A stretch of DNA of 64,000 nucleotides from Nocardia elegans NBRC 108235 (GTDB taxonomy: Bacteria; Actinomycetota; Actinomycetes; Mycobacteriales; Mycobacteriaceae): positions 1 to 64,000 of the forward strand of contig NZ_BDBF01000040.1 in the NCBI RefSeq assembly GCF_001612845.1. Direction: 5' to 3'. The notes under the pieces are model-generated. The model ran no database searches and had not been told where the DNA came from. It saw only the letters and a list, made by a program, of their open reading frames with translations. Each line of letters starts with the position of its first letter. The first letter of the stretch is position 1. Shown here in pieces: positions 32,783 to 40,692 of this stretch. The position numbers and the translations under genes were made by a program.

Positions 32783-33045
32783 CAACTCCCACGGACCTCC
32801 GCCTATACACCGTTCCCGAAGTGGCTGAGCTCCTCGGACCACATGTCACCGACGAGTGGCTCACCAGGCAATTGCGTGCGCGGAAGATCCCCGGCCGCAA
32901 GGTCGGTCGGTACTGGATGCTGACCCGCGCCGATATCGAGGCCGCTATCGAATCGATGGCGCGCCCCGTCATCGCTCCGAAACCGGATCCCTCCGGGCTC
33001 TCTCGCGGTAGCCGCCGCGCCCTAAACCGGCGGATGGGGGCGTGA
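32779..33045 (+). CDS. excisionase-like helix-turn-helix protein
   Basis: An 88-residue protein with a MerR/HTH_17-like winged helix: YTVPEVAELLGPHVTDEWLT, RQLRARKIPGRKVGRYWMLT, RADIEAAI. This domain is found in excisionases and in early DNA-binding proteins of actinophages. Being in the early operon rather than next to int, it could be either excisionase or regulator. Confidence 0.75.
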   Translation: MTTPTDLRLYTVPEVAELLGPHVTDEWLTRQLRARKIPGRKVGRYWMLTRADIEAAIESMARPVIAPKPDPSGLSRGSRRALNRRMGA

Positions 33046-33203
33046 TGGCTGACCTCAACTTGTTCGCAGCGTTTGTCACTGGCTCCGTGATGTATGCGTA
33101 CGCGGGGCTCGTATTGCTCGCCGCTGCAATGGGTTTCGCCGAATCGTCCCTGTGCGGGATGCGGTCGCCCAGCGCGGGTGCAGATTCCCTCGCGCTGGGC
33201 TGA
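33045..33203 (+). CDS. small membrane protein
   Basis: A 52-residue frame with one hydrophobic helix (MYAYAGLVLLAAAMGFA) and a polar tail. ATG 33045 overlaps the stop of the excisionase-like gene. The operon-style coupling supports translation; function unknown. Confidence 0.5.
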   Translation: MADLNLFAAFVTGSVMYAYAGLVLLAAAMGFAESSLCGMRSPSAGADSLALG

Positions 33204-33277
33204 CCGACCAACCCAATTCCCGGCGTTGCGTGAGCTCTCACCTCGCACATCGCCATCAAGAAATAGGAGCATATCCG

Positions 33278-33490
33278 ATGGGTAGACATCACGTGGTTTC
33301 CCAATCCCGTTGGGGCACACTGCTGCGCCGCATCACCGGCCGCCGCCCCGCGCAGCACGCCTACGACCCCGGCACCCAGCTGCTGCGGGCACTCGTTCCG
33401 CCGCCCACCGAGAACCCGGCGGTCGCCGAACTGTTCGACCCGCCGACCGACAAGCTGCCGATCTACGCGCCGGAGGTGCCGTCGTGCTGA
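33278..33490 (+). CDS. small early phage protein, unknown
   Basis: A 70-residue protein, basic at the start (SRWGTLLRRITGRRPAQH) and Pro-rich later. ATG 33278 has AGGAGC eight bases upstream, the only clear internal ribosome site in this part of the operon. It overlaps the next gene by seven bases. No recognisable domain. Confidence 0.6.
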   Translation: MGRHHVVSQSRWGTLLRRITGRRPAQHAYDPGTQLLRALVPPPTENPAVAELFDPPTDKLPIYAPEVPSC

Positions 33491-33837
33491 TCAATCACGG
33501 TGTCGACACCATCACCCCCCTCGCCGCGGCCCCCGACCTCACTCTCGCGGTCGAGTTCCAAGCCGGACCCGGATTCCTGATCACCTCCGACGCCGCGCTG
33601 CACCTCGCGCAGCAGCTGCTCGCCGCGCTCACCGACGCCGGCAAGCTGCCGCCGCCGAACCTCGACGACATCACCGCGGTCAACGTGCTCGCCGAAGCCG
33701 CCGACGACTTGCGGTTCCTCGGGCACCTCGACCTGGCCGACCGGCTGCGGCACGTCATCCGCAGCCGATTCGCCGCGGTGCCTCGCCACGATCTCGACGT
33801 CGCGGTTGCGCAGCACCTGATCGGCGGTGCCCGGTGA
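33484..33837 (+). CDS. early phage protein, unknown
   Basis: A 117-residue soluble, mostly helical protein (LHLAQQLLAALTDAGKL, ADRLRHVIRSRFAAV). GTG 33484 lies within the end of the previous gene and the stop overlaps the next GTG, so it is translated as part of a coupled chain. No family recognised. Confidence 0.65.
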   Translation: MLINHGVDTITPLAAAPDLTLAVEFQAGPGFLITSDAALHLAQQLLAALTDAGKLPPPNLDDITAVNVLAEAADDLRFLGHLDLADRLRHVIRSRFAAVPRHDLDVAVAQHLIGGAR

Positions 33838-34016
33838 TCATCTTCGGACACGCCTACACCATCGCTGGCCTGCTGTTCCTCGTCGCTGTCGCTTACGGCC
33901 TGGCGCAGAACGCTATTCGCGAGCGCAACGCAGACCGCAACGCGCGACCGGCCGAAACCCGGCGCCGCCAGGCGGCGCCGTCCATCGAACCGCACCAAGA
34001 CAGAAAGGCCGCGTGA
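33834..34016 (+). CDS. small single-helix membrane protein
   Basis: A 60-residue protein with an N-terminal membrane helix (YTIAGLLFLVAVAYGLA) and a basic, Arg-rich cytoplasmic tail. Both ends overlap neighbouring genes by 1-4 bases. It may be an early membrane protein such as a superinfection-exclusion factor, but nothing specific shows this. Confidence 0.6.
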   Translation: MIIFGHAYTIAGLLFLVAVAYGLAQNAIRERNADRNARPAETRRRQAAPSIEPHQDRKAA

Positions 34017-34570
34017 TGGCCGAATGGCGACAGGACGCGCTGTGCCGCGCCGATCCCGACCCTGACGTGTTCTATCCGGACCCGAGCGACCAGTCGCGTG
34101 CGCTCGACGCGAAAGCGTTGTGTGTGGTTTGCCCGGTGCGACGCGCATGTGCGGAGGACGCCGCCGACCGCCACGAAAGATTCGGAATCCACGGCGGATT
34201 CCGAACCGATGACCCCGACGAATGGGAACGACTGCACGTCTATATCGGTCGCCCGGTGCCGCCCCGCCGCACTCCCGAGCAACAGGCTGTCCGCTGCTCG
34301 CAATGCGGCACGGAATTCGTCGCGCGCGAGCCTGATGTCGACCAGTGCGGGCCCTGCAAACGCGGGTTGGTACCCGCTGAACCGTCTATCGCGCGGGTCC
34401 GGGAACTGCGCGACGCCGGATGGAAGTTCGGCGAGATCGCAGCTGCGGCGGGCGTGAGCTACTCGACCGTGCAGAGCCTTCCGCGGCCCGGTCGCGAATG
34501 GGTGAGCGCAGATGCCGAGAAGCGAATCCTCTCGATCGAGGTCGCGCCCGAGCAGGCAGGGGCGGCGTGA
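34016..34570 (+). CDS. WhiB-like protein fused to a zinc ribbon and HTH
   Basis: A 184-residue protein with three parts. Residues 1-65 form a WhiB iron-sulfur domain with Cys10, Cys36, Cys39 and Cys45 (C-x25-C-x2-C-x5-C) and GIHGG in place of the usual GIWGG turn. Residues 92-116 are a second metal site (CSQCG and CGPC: Cys94, 97, 111, 114). Residues about 125-160 are a helix-turn-helix (LRDAGWKFGEIAAAAGVSYS). Host WhiB proteins and phage TM4 WhiB lack the last two. It probably rewires host sigma-factor-dependent transcription. Confidence 0.85.
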   Translation: MAEWRQDALCRADPDPDVFYPDPSDQSRALDAKALCVVCPVRRACAEDAADRHERFGIHGGFRTDDPDEWERLHVYIGRPVPPRRTPEQQAVRCSQCGTEFVAREPDVDQCGPCKRGLVPAEPSIARVRELRDAGWKFGEIAAAAGVSYSTVQSLPRPGREWVSADAEKRILSIEVAPEQAGAA

Positions 34571-34833
34571 TGGCCCGATACCGAGACCTCGACAAATGCG
34601 CCGAGGACGCGCTCGCGCTGTGCTCGCGGGTGCGGGAAAGCCCGCCGCAGCACACCTACCGCGTCCTCGCGCACCAGTGCCTCCGCGACCCCGAACGCAT
34701 GGCGCAACTGCTCATGACGCTCGCCGTTTTCGTCGACCCCGTGACCGCCACTACGGGCGACCTCGCGCGGACCGTCGGCCGGATCACCGCGCCGGCCGCG
34801 CAAGCCACCCAGCGAAATCAGGAGACACCGTGA
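34570..34833 (+). CDS. early phage protein, unknown
   Basis: An 87-residue mostly helical soluble protein (CAEDALALCSRVRESPPQHT, MAQLLMTLAVFVDPVT). ATG 34570 overlaps the WhiB stop. Resembles in style the small helical proteins common in early actinophage operons; no domain recognised. Confidence 0.65.
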   Translation: MARYRDLDKCAEDALALCSRVRESPPQHTYRVLAHQCLRDPERMAQLLMTLAVFVDPVTATTGDLARTVGRITAPAAQATQRNQETP

Positions 34834-35201
34834 CCGACTCGCCGATCGTGAGCGCCGCAGACCAGCACAGGATGCAAGCCAAGGCGGCCCTGCACCGCGC
34901 GCCGAATCTGGCTGACAGGGCAGCAATCAGCACGCAAGCCACTGCGCACGCATTGCTGGCGATCGAAGCACGCCTCGGCGAGCTGGTCGAGGAACAGCGG
35001 ATTCGGACCGCGCTCGGAATCGTCGGGATCGCGAGCGACAGCAGCGCCGCCGGAATCGAGTGCGCCTACGTTCTCGCCCGCAGCGTCGCCGATATCGGTG
35101 TCCGCGGCATCGCCGACCTCGCCGACGAAATCGCGCGGGCGCATCGCACCGGCGACACCGTCGCCGACGCCACCGACGACCCGGGGGAGAGCAACGCATG
35201 A
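34830..35201 (+). CDS. early phage protein, unknown
   Basis: A 123-residue Ala-rich helical protein with repeated short helices (TQATAHALLAIEARLGELVE). GTG 34830 overlaps the preceding stop and the gene's stop overlaps the next ATG. No metal or catalytic motif is visible. Confidence 0.65.
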   Translation: MTDSPIVSAADQHRMQAKAALHRAPNLADRAAISTQATAHALLAIEARLGELVEEQRIRTALGIVGIASDSSAAGIECAYVLARSVADIGVRGIADLADEIARAHRTGDTVADATDDPGESNA

Positions 35202-35941
35202 TCACGGTGGTTTGGTTGTGCGGCACCGGCTTCGGCGACCGCATCGACGGCATATCGCAGGTGTTCGCCGACTGCCTCGACCCGACGCGGTTCGAATTCC
35301 AGCCCGTGCCGTACCCGGCCGACTACGGCACCCGCCTGTCGTACGCCGAGTCCGTGGCCCGTGGCCGGTTCGCTCTCGCGTCCGCGATCCGCAACGCCCC
35401 CGGCCGCGTCGTGGCTGGCGGCTACAGCCAAGGCGCCGGGATCGCCGGCGATGTGGTCGCCGAAATAGGTCGCGGCGAACGGCCCGGACTCGAGGTCGAC
35501 GCGTGCGCGCTGATCGCCGACCCACGCCGCCCGCGGCTGACCGGCCTGCCGGATACGGCACCGGCACCCGGATATGGCGTGAGCGACGAGCGGCCCGTCG
35601 ATGGCATCCCAGCCTACTGGGCCGCCGCACCGGGCGATCCGATATCGGCTCTGCCCGCGGGCAATCCGCTCCGCGGTGTCGCCGACGTGTCGGAGTACTT
35701 CACGATCGCCTCACCGGCCGACGCGGTGAAGTGGGGCGAGGATCTCGTTGCCCGCGCGAAGGCCTGCCGCTGGCAGCGCTGGTGGTCGCTGGAGAACTGG
35801 CGCGACTGGGGCGGCGCAATCGAGTACGCGTGGAACTACCTGCAGCCGCCGGTCGGCGGTGGCCGCCACACCGCCGCCTACATCGAGCTCGGGATCGCCG
35901 CCAGGCTCGCCTCGACGATCAACCGGACGGTGCGCGAGTGA
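35198..35941 (+). CDS. alpha/beta hydrolase, cutinase/LysB-like esterase
   Basis: A 247-residue hydrolase with the serine elbow GGYSQGAG (Ser77) and the opening strand VVWLCGTGFGD. VPYPADYG and CALIADPRRP match PE-PPE/cutinase-type and mycobacteriophage LysB-type esterases; LysB cleaves the mycolate-arabinogalactan ester of the outer envelope. There is no signal peptide. It lies amid early genes rather than in the lysis cassette, which is unusual. ATG 35198 overlaps the previous stop. Confidence 0.75.
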   Translation: MITVVWLCGTGFGDRIDGISQVFADCLDPTRFEFQPVPYPADYGTRLSYAESVARGRFALASAIRNAPGRVVAGGYSQGAGIAGDVVAEIGRGERPGLEVDACALIADPRRPRLTGLPDTAPAPGYGVSDERPVDGIPAYWAAAPGDPISALPAGNPLRGVADVSEYFTIASPADAVKWGEDLVARAKACRWQRWWSLENWRDWGGAIEYAWNYLQPPVGGGRHTAAYIELGIAARLASTINRTVRE

Positions 35942-36753
35942 GGCCACCGTTCCCGTATTTCGGCGGCAAAATGTCGGTCGCAGAACGCATCGTCGACCTC
36001 CTGCCGCCGCACGGCCATTACGTCGAGCCGTTCGCGGGCTCGCTGTCGGTGCTTCTGGCGAAGGCACCGAAGCCGTTCGAAACGGTCAACGACCTTCACC
36101 AGGAACTCATGACGTTCTGGCGGGTGCTGCGCGACCGGCCGACCGAGCTGGCCCGCGTGTGTGCCATGACCCCGCATTCCCGTGCCGAGTACGCCGCCGC
36201 CGTTGACCTCGCCACCGAGGACGAACTCGAATGTGCCCGGCGCGTGTGGGTTCGCTTGTCGCAGTCCCGGTCGGCGACGCTGCGGCGCACCGGATGGCGG
36301 CACTACGTCGACCCCGCCGGGTGTTCGTCGTCGATGCCGGGCTACCTCGCCGGCTACGTGCAGCGGATCGCCGCGGCGGCCGACCGACTGCACTCGGTGA
36401 GTCTGGAATGCCGCCCGGCACTCGAGGTGATCGAGTCCTACGGCCGGTCGCGTGAGGTGTGCCTGTACGTCGACCCGCCGTATCTCGGATCGACACGCAA
36501 CGGCACGAACTACGCGCACGAGATGCCGGCAGCGGCCGACCACGAGCAGCTGATCGAGGCATTGCTGCGCGCCCGTGCCGCGGTCGTGCTGTCCGGCTAC
36601 GCCTCCGAGCTATACGACACCGCGCTCGCCGGGTGGTCCCGCGTGGAGATCTCGACATTCAACGGCAACGCCAATAGCGGCACCCGGACCGAGATCGTGT
36701 GGTCGAACCGCGAGATCGGCCATCCCACATTGAATTTCGAGGAGGTGCTGTAG
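35938..36753 (+). CDS. Dam-type DNA adenine methyltransferase (D12 class)
   Basis: A 271-residue N6-adenine methylase. PPFPYFGGKMSVAERIVDLL is the substrate/SAM N-terminal motif, YVEPFAGSLSVLLAK binds SAM, and YVDPPYLGS is the DPPY catalytic motif. No restriction enzyme gene is adjacent, so it is an orphan that may protect phage DNA from host restriction or regulate phage genes. GTG 35938 overlaps the stop of the esterase gene. Confidence 0.9.
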   Translation: MRPPFPYFGGKMSVAERIVDLLPPHGHYVEPFAGSLSVLLAKAPKPFETVNDLHQELMTFWRVLRDRPTELARVCAMTPHSRAEYAAAVDLATEDELECARRVWVRLSQSRSATLRRTGWRHYVDPAGCSSSMPGYLAGYVQRIAAAADRLHSVSLECRPALEVIESYGRSREVCLYVDPPYLGSTRNGTNYAHEMPAAADHEQLIEALLRARAAVVLSGYASELYDTALAGWSRVEISTFNGNANSGTRTEIVWSNREIGHPTLNFEEVL

Positions 36754-38099
36754 TGGCACGCGACCACGCCCGCATATGGCTGTCGATCTGGGAAGACGAC
36801 GATTTCCGGGCGCTGCCGAAAGAGTCGCAGCACCTGTATTTCGTGCTGCTCACCTCGCCGAGCCTCAGCTATGCCGGCATCGTCGATTGGCGACCCGGCC
36901 GGATCGCGAAGAACGCCGCCGGCTGGAAGGCCGACGAGGTGCGCTCCGCGGCGGGCCCGCTGATTCGCGGGCTGTACATCCTCGTCGACGAGGACTCCGA
37001 AGAGGCGCTCCTGCGCACCTTCATCCGGCACGACGGGCTCATGAAGAACCCGAACATGGCGGTGTCGATGGCGCTGGCGTTCGCTGATGCTGCGTCGCCG
37101 GAGTTGCGGGGCGTGATCGTGCACGAGCTGAGGCGGCTGCACGAGTCCGACCCGGACCTCAAAGGGTGGGCGAAGGTGGCGACTCTGCTCGACCGCAAGG
37201 CGATCGATCCCGCGACTTACCCTCTCGGTTGCCCCTCCCCGGAAGGGGTCGAAAACGGTGTCTCCGAACCCTTCCCGCAGGGGGTCGGTTACCCCCTAAC
37301 GGAAGGGGTTCCGCAGGGGGTTCCATCAGGGGTCGGTCAGCCCGTCGATTACCCCCTCGATCATGGGCTCGCTCAGCCCGTCGACCAGCCCGAAACCGAA
37401 CCCGTCGAACAGGGGATCCCGCAGGGGGTCGGCTCCCTACCAGCTCCTGCTCCAGCTCCTTACTCCAGCTCCATTGGGGGTTACGTAACAGGGGAACGTC
37501 ACCAGGCGACCGCGCCCGAAAGCATCGACCCCCCACCGCGATACCACCCCGGCCACGACAGCGGATACGTGACCGACTGCGTCGACTGCGAACGCACCGG
37601 GCAGGTCTACGAACGGTGGGTAACGCTGCGCCTGGCCGACACCGAACCGCCCCGCGTCTGCTCCCGCCACCCCGAGGGCACGCTCAACGCCTGCCGTGAC
37701 TGCGCCACCAAGCGCACGGAAAACGACCAGTGGCACCGCGACCGTCGACACCGAGCCGCGGTGCGTGAATCCGCAGAGGCTCGCAAGGCCGCCGACGAAC
37801 GCGCCCGAGCGATCGCCAACTGCGGCATGTGCGACGAGACCGGCTGGGACCGCACCCGCAATCGCTCGTGCGACCACGACCCGAAGGCGGCCGAGATCGA
37901 CCGCGACGGCGCCCGCAAGGCCCGAATCGCGATCTGCCGCATGTGCGACGAGACCGGCCACCGCGCCGACGGCACCGAGTGTGACCACCGCAAGCCCACA
38001 GCGCCCGCCAACGGCTTGCCCTTGTCCGCCCCCGCGGACACCCCCGATCGCGAGCCCACGGCCCGCACAGCCCCCGAAAGGACCCACGCCGATGCGTGA
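36753..38099 (+). CDS. replication-initiator-like phage protein with zinc knuckles
   Basis: A 448-residue protein. Residues 1-135 (ARIWLSIWEDDDFRALPKES to AVSMALAFADAASPELRG) match the N-terminal winged-helix region of actinophage replication/DNA-binding proteins. Residues about 155-245 are a Pro/Gly/Val-rich linker with repeated QGVG/EGV units. The C-terminal part has several CxxC pairs (CVDCERTG, CGMCDETG, CRMCDETG), each ending CDH, like zinc knuckles. It probably initiates phage replication, as lambda O does. GAGGAGG precedes GTG 36753. Confidence 0.65.
   Translation: MARDHARIWLSIWEDDDFRALPKESQHLYFVLLTSPSLSYAGIVDWRPGRIAKNAAGWKADEVRSAAGPLIRGLYILVDEDSEEALLRTFIRHDGLMKNPNMAVSMALAFADAASPELRGVIVHELRRLHESDPDLKGWAKVATLLDRKAIDPATYPLGCPSPEGVENGVSEPFPQGVGYPLTEGVPQGVPSGVGQPVDYPLDHGLAQPVDQPETEPVEQGIPQGVGSLPAPAPAPYSSSIGGYVTGERHQATAPESIDPPPRYHPGHDSGYVTDCVDCERTGQVYERWVTLRLADTEPPRVCSRHPEGTLNACRDCATKRTENDQWHRDRRHRAAVRESAEARKAADERARAIANCGMCDETGWDRTRNRSCDHDPKAAEIDRDGARKARIAICRMCDETGHRADGTECDHRKPTAPANGLPLSAPADTPDREPTARTAPERTHADA
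37231..37440 (+). repeat. GC-rich direct and inverted repeats inside the initiator-like gene
   Basis: GGAAGGGGT occurs twice, CGCAGGGGGT three times and TTACCCCCT twice within about 200 bases, producing many short inverted repeats. The encoded linker echoes this as QGVG and EGV units. Iteron-like repeats inside an initiator gene are known for lambda O. Whether this is an origin is not shown. Confidence 0.45.
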
Positions 38100-38880
38100 C
38101 ACAGCCCAGAACCCCGACGCCATGCTCCGGGCCATGGTGCTCGTCGGCACCGCCCTCGCAGCCGTGACCGAACTCCTCGACCCCGAACCGCAGCAACCGC
38201 CGGTCGAACCCGCCAAGCCTGCCGCCGTCGATCCAGTCACCGAGTGCCGCGACGCGCTCGAGCTCGCCGCATGGTCCGCCAGCGACCACCTCACCGCCCA
38301 CGCGCACGGACTTACCGCCGAATGCACTTGCGGCTGCGGACAGGTCGAGACGGTCGTCGGTCCTGATGTCCCGAACGCCGGCGCCGTCGCCGGACTCGCC
38401 GCGGTGGCGACGAACAACCTTGCCGCCGTGCTCGACCGGCTCGCTGACGCCGAAGCCGAACGCGACCAGGCTGTTCGCGAGGCCGACGGCGATCGGCAAC
38501 TCGTCGATGTGCTGCGCGCCCAGCGGCGGGAAGCGCACGAGCGGCTGCGCGCGACCCGCGCGCACGCCCACGAACTGCACGCCGTGATCGCCGACCACGA
38601 ACAGACGATCGTTGCGGCGCAATCGCGCATCGCGGAACTGCAGTACGCCCGCGACGCCCGCCTGGCCGAGCTGAACGCGGCACGTGCCTCCCGCGCCGAG
38701 GCCCAGCTCGCCGACATCCGCGCTCTCGCAAGCGGATGGGCCGAACAGGGAGTCGGCTCGTATGCCATCACCGCGCAGACCGCCTACCGGCGTGATGCCG
38801 GCCGCGAGATCCTCGCGATCCTCGACCGCGACGAAACCACCGCCAAGGGCGGCGCCGCGAAGGCGGCCGACGGTGAGTGA
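38092..38880 (+). CDS. coiled-coil early phage protein
   Basis: A 262-residue soluble protein. After a Pro-rich start comes a short Cys cluster (AECTCGCGQVE), then a long coiled coil (about 120-215: LADAEAERDQAVREADGDRQ onward). ATG 38092 overlaps the end of the previous gene. Probably a structural or scaffolding factor of the replication complex, judged only from position. Confidence 0.6.
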   Translation: MRDTAQNPDAMLRAMVLVGTALAAVTELLDPEPQQPPVEPAKPAAVDPVTECRDALELAAWSASDHLTAHAHGLTAECTCGCGQVETVVGPDVPNAGAVAGLAAVATNNLAAVLDRLADAEAERDQAVREADGDRQLVDVLRAQRREAHERLRATRAHAHELHAVIADHEQTIVAAQSRIAELQYARDARLAELNAARASRAEAQLADIRALASGWAEQGVGSYAITAQTAYRRDAGREILAILDRDETTAKGGAAKAADGE

Positions 38881-39295
38881 TCCGATCAAGCCCGGCGACA
38901 TCTTCCGCGACCAGCGTGGTCGCTGGCTGCTCGTCGACACCATCGTCGACCAGTCCGCAATCCTGACCGTGGTCGCGCAGCAGATCGGCGACCGCATCGT
39001 CGCCCCGATGCGTGGCACGAGCATGGCGCTCGACCGGCTCGTGAAACTCGACCGCGTCGACACCGCACCGGAACCGTCCGGCCCGGACTTCGCCGCCATC
39101 CACATCGACCGCACCAACCAGACCGTGCGACTCGGCGACGGCCCCGAACTCCCGTACCACATCGGCAGCTCCGGCCCCCGCATCAAGTTCGCCGACGACC
39201 GCACGGCCACGGTCACCATCACCTTCCGCACCGGCACCGTCTTCGAATTCGAAGGCGCCCGCCGCGACCCCGAGGGGGCGAACACCGATGCGTGA
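38873..39295 (+). CDS. early phage protein, unknown
   Basis: A 140-residue protein rich in beta-strand patterns (GDIFRDQRGRWLLVDTIVDQ, TATVTITFRTGTVFEFEG). GTG 38873 overlaps the previous gene by eight bases and the last bases overlap the next ATG. No known domain. Confidence 0.6.
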   Translation: MSDPIKPGDIFRDQRGRWLLVDTIVDQSAILTVVAQQIGDRIVAPMRGTSMALDRLVKLDRVDTAPEPSGPDFAAIHIDRTNQTVRLGDGPELPYHIGSSGPRIKFADDRTATVTITFRTGTVFEFEGARRDPEGANTDA

Positions 39296-39665
39296 CTGGG
39301 CTACATACCTGCGACAGGCGCCGGTCGGCACCGTCGTCTCGGATCGTGACGGCGACATCTGGACCAAACGCAACGGCAGCGCAAGCGAGGTCAGCTGGAT
39401 CCGTACCGGCGGCGGCTGGGCAGGCCCCGCGGACATGGTGCGCTACGCACCCTTCAAGCCCCAGCAGATCACCGTGACGCGGCCGGACCCGAACAACCCG
39501 ACGCCGGCGCTGATCGAGGCTGCCTACATCGCACAGGACGATCTGTCGAAACCGCCCGAGCAGTGGTCGATTCGGGCCGCGGCGGAAGTGATCAACGCCT
39601 ACATCGACGCGCAGGGACACACCGAGGTGCACGTGCTCGGCCACCTGAGAGCGAGCCGATCGTGA
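39288..39665 (+). CDS. early phage protein, unknown
   Basis: A 125-residue protein with an N-terminal small beta region (VGTVVSDRDGDIWTKRNG) often seen at the start of actinophage hypothetical proteins, then a helical end. ATG 39288 is in a GATGCGTGAC context identical to the start of the gene at 38092. Confidence 0.6.
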   Translation: MRDWATYLRQAPVGTVVSDRDGDIWTKRNGSASEVSWIRTGGGWAGPADMVRYAPFKPQQITVTRPDPNNPTPALIEAAYIAQDDLSKPPEQWSIRAAAEVINAYIDAQGHTEVHVLGHLRASRS

Positions 39666-39970
39666 GCGACATCCCAGAAGCGTTGGAACGCATTGAATCC
39701 ACGCTCGCCGACATGATCGACGCCTACGCCGTCATGCGCGAGAAGTATGTCCGCAACCCCGCGGACTTCCATTCCCTGGCCGGCGGCGACCGCGACATCG
39801 CGCTCGAGGTGTGCGGAATCCGGCAGGCCGCCTACCTGATTCGGAACCACCGCGACGAAACCTCCGGAATGAGCCTGCCCACGTGGCTGCACGACGAGTG
39901 GGCAGCGAAAGAACGCGCGGTATCCGACCTACTCACAGCACTCGCCACGAAAGAGGCCGACCATGCCTGA
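39662..39970 (+). CDS. early phage protein, unknown
   Basis: A 102-residue helical protein (LERIESTLADMIDAYAVMRE, LEVCGIRQAAYLIRNHRDET). GTG start within the previous gene's last codons; eight-base overlap with the next. No recognisable motif. Confidence 0.6.
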   Translation: MSDIPEALERIESTLADMIDAYAVMREKYVRNPADFHSLAGGDRDIALEVCGIRQAAYLIRNHRDETSGMSLPTWLHDEWAAKERAVSDLLTALATKEADHA

Positions 39971-40316
39971 CACCAAAACCACCTGGACTCAGCAGGAACT
40001 CGTCGACGAGGCGCGGCGCCGATTCGGCGACGACCATTGGACTTGGGCGTTCCGCTGCCCGAGCTGCGGCGACATCGCGACCGCGCGCGATTTCCAGAAT
40101 GCCGGGGCCGCCCCTGAACTCATCGGCCAGGAATGCATCGGCCGGCACCTCGGCGCATTGACGGGTCCGCCCACGACCGATGCCGGTAAGTCAATCGCCA
40201 CGCGCGGATGCGACTGGGCCGCCTACGGCCTGTTCTCGGGCCCGTGGTCGATCGTCATGCCCGACGGCCACAAGGCGCCGTCGTTCCCGCTCGCCGAGGT
40301 GGGCGCCAATGCCTGA
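39963..40316 (+). CDS. VVA0879-like zinc-binding protein
   Basis: A 117-residue protein. FRCPSCGDIATARDF holds a CxxC site, GQECIGRH and TRGCDWAAYGLFSGPW are further conserved-looking positions, matching the phage/plasmid family called VVA0879. Its role is unknown. Four cysteines could coordinate one zinc ion. Coupled to both neighbours by eight-base overlaps. Confidence 0.7.
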   Translation: MPDTKTTWTQQELVDEARRRFGDDHWTWAFRCPSCGDIATARDFQNAGAAPELIGQECIGRHLGALTGPPTTDAGKSIATRGCDWAAYGLFSGPWSIVMPDGHKAPSFPLAEVGANA

Positions 40317-40692
40317 GCAGACACCCGAACCGCGCGACCTGGTCGCCGACGGACACATGGCGCTGAGGCTGGCGAAGGCCGGCGCATTCAACGTCTACGG
40401 CTGGGCTGGGGAGCACCTTCCCGCTTTCCTGGCCGAACTCGAGACCGCCCGCGCCCGCATCGCCGAACTGGAAGCGGCGCAGCGTGAACCGGTCGGCTAC
40501 GTGGTCGGGCACCAGTACGACGACGCGACGCTGCTGGAGTTCGAACCGACGCACGTCGACCCGTTCGGCGACCGCGCTCGCGCGTACGGCTCTCGCGGCG
40601 AGGCCGAGGCCTTCGCCGCCAAGTGCGGACCACACGACCGCCGCACCGAGTTCGAGGTGTACGAGCTGCGGAAGGTGGTCGGCGATGAGTAG
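40309..40692 (+). CDS. early phage protein, unknown
   Basis: A 127-residue protein: helical first half (LAELETARARIAELEAAQ), then GYVVGHQYDDATLLEFEP and an Arg-rich end (GDRARAYGSRGEAEAFAAKC). No domain recognised. Overlaps both neighbours. Confidence 0.6.
   Translation: MPEQTPEPRDLVADGHMALRLAKAGAFNVYGWAGEHLPAFLAELETARARIAELEAAQREPVGYVVGHQYDDATLLEFEPTHVDPFGDRARAYGSRGEAEAFAAKCGPHDRRTEFEVYELRKVVGDE

Noticed and set aside
37437..38771. 444-residue minus-strand frame
   Set aside because: Antisense to two coupled phage genes; Ser/Ala-rich mirror of their Arg/Ala codons.
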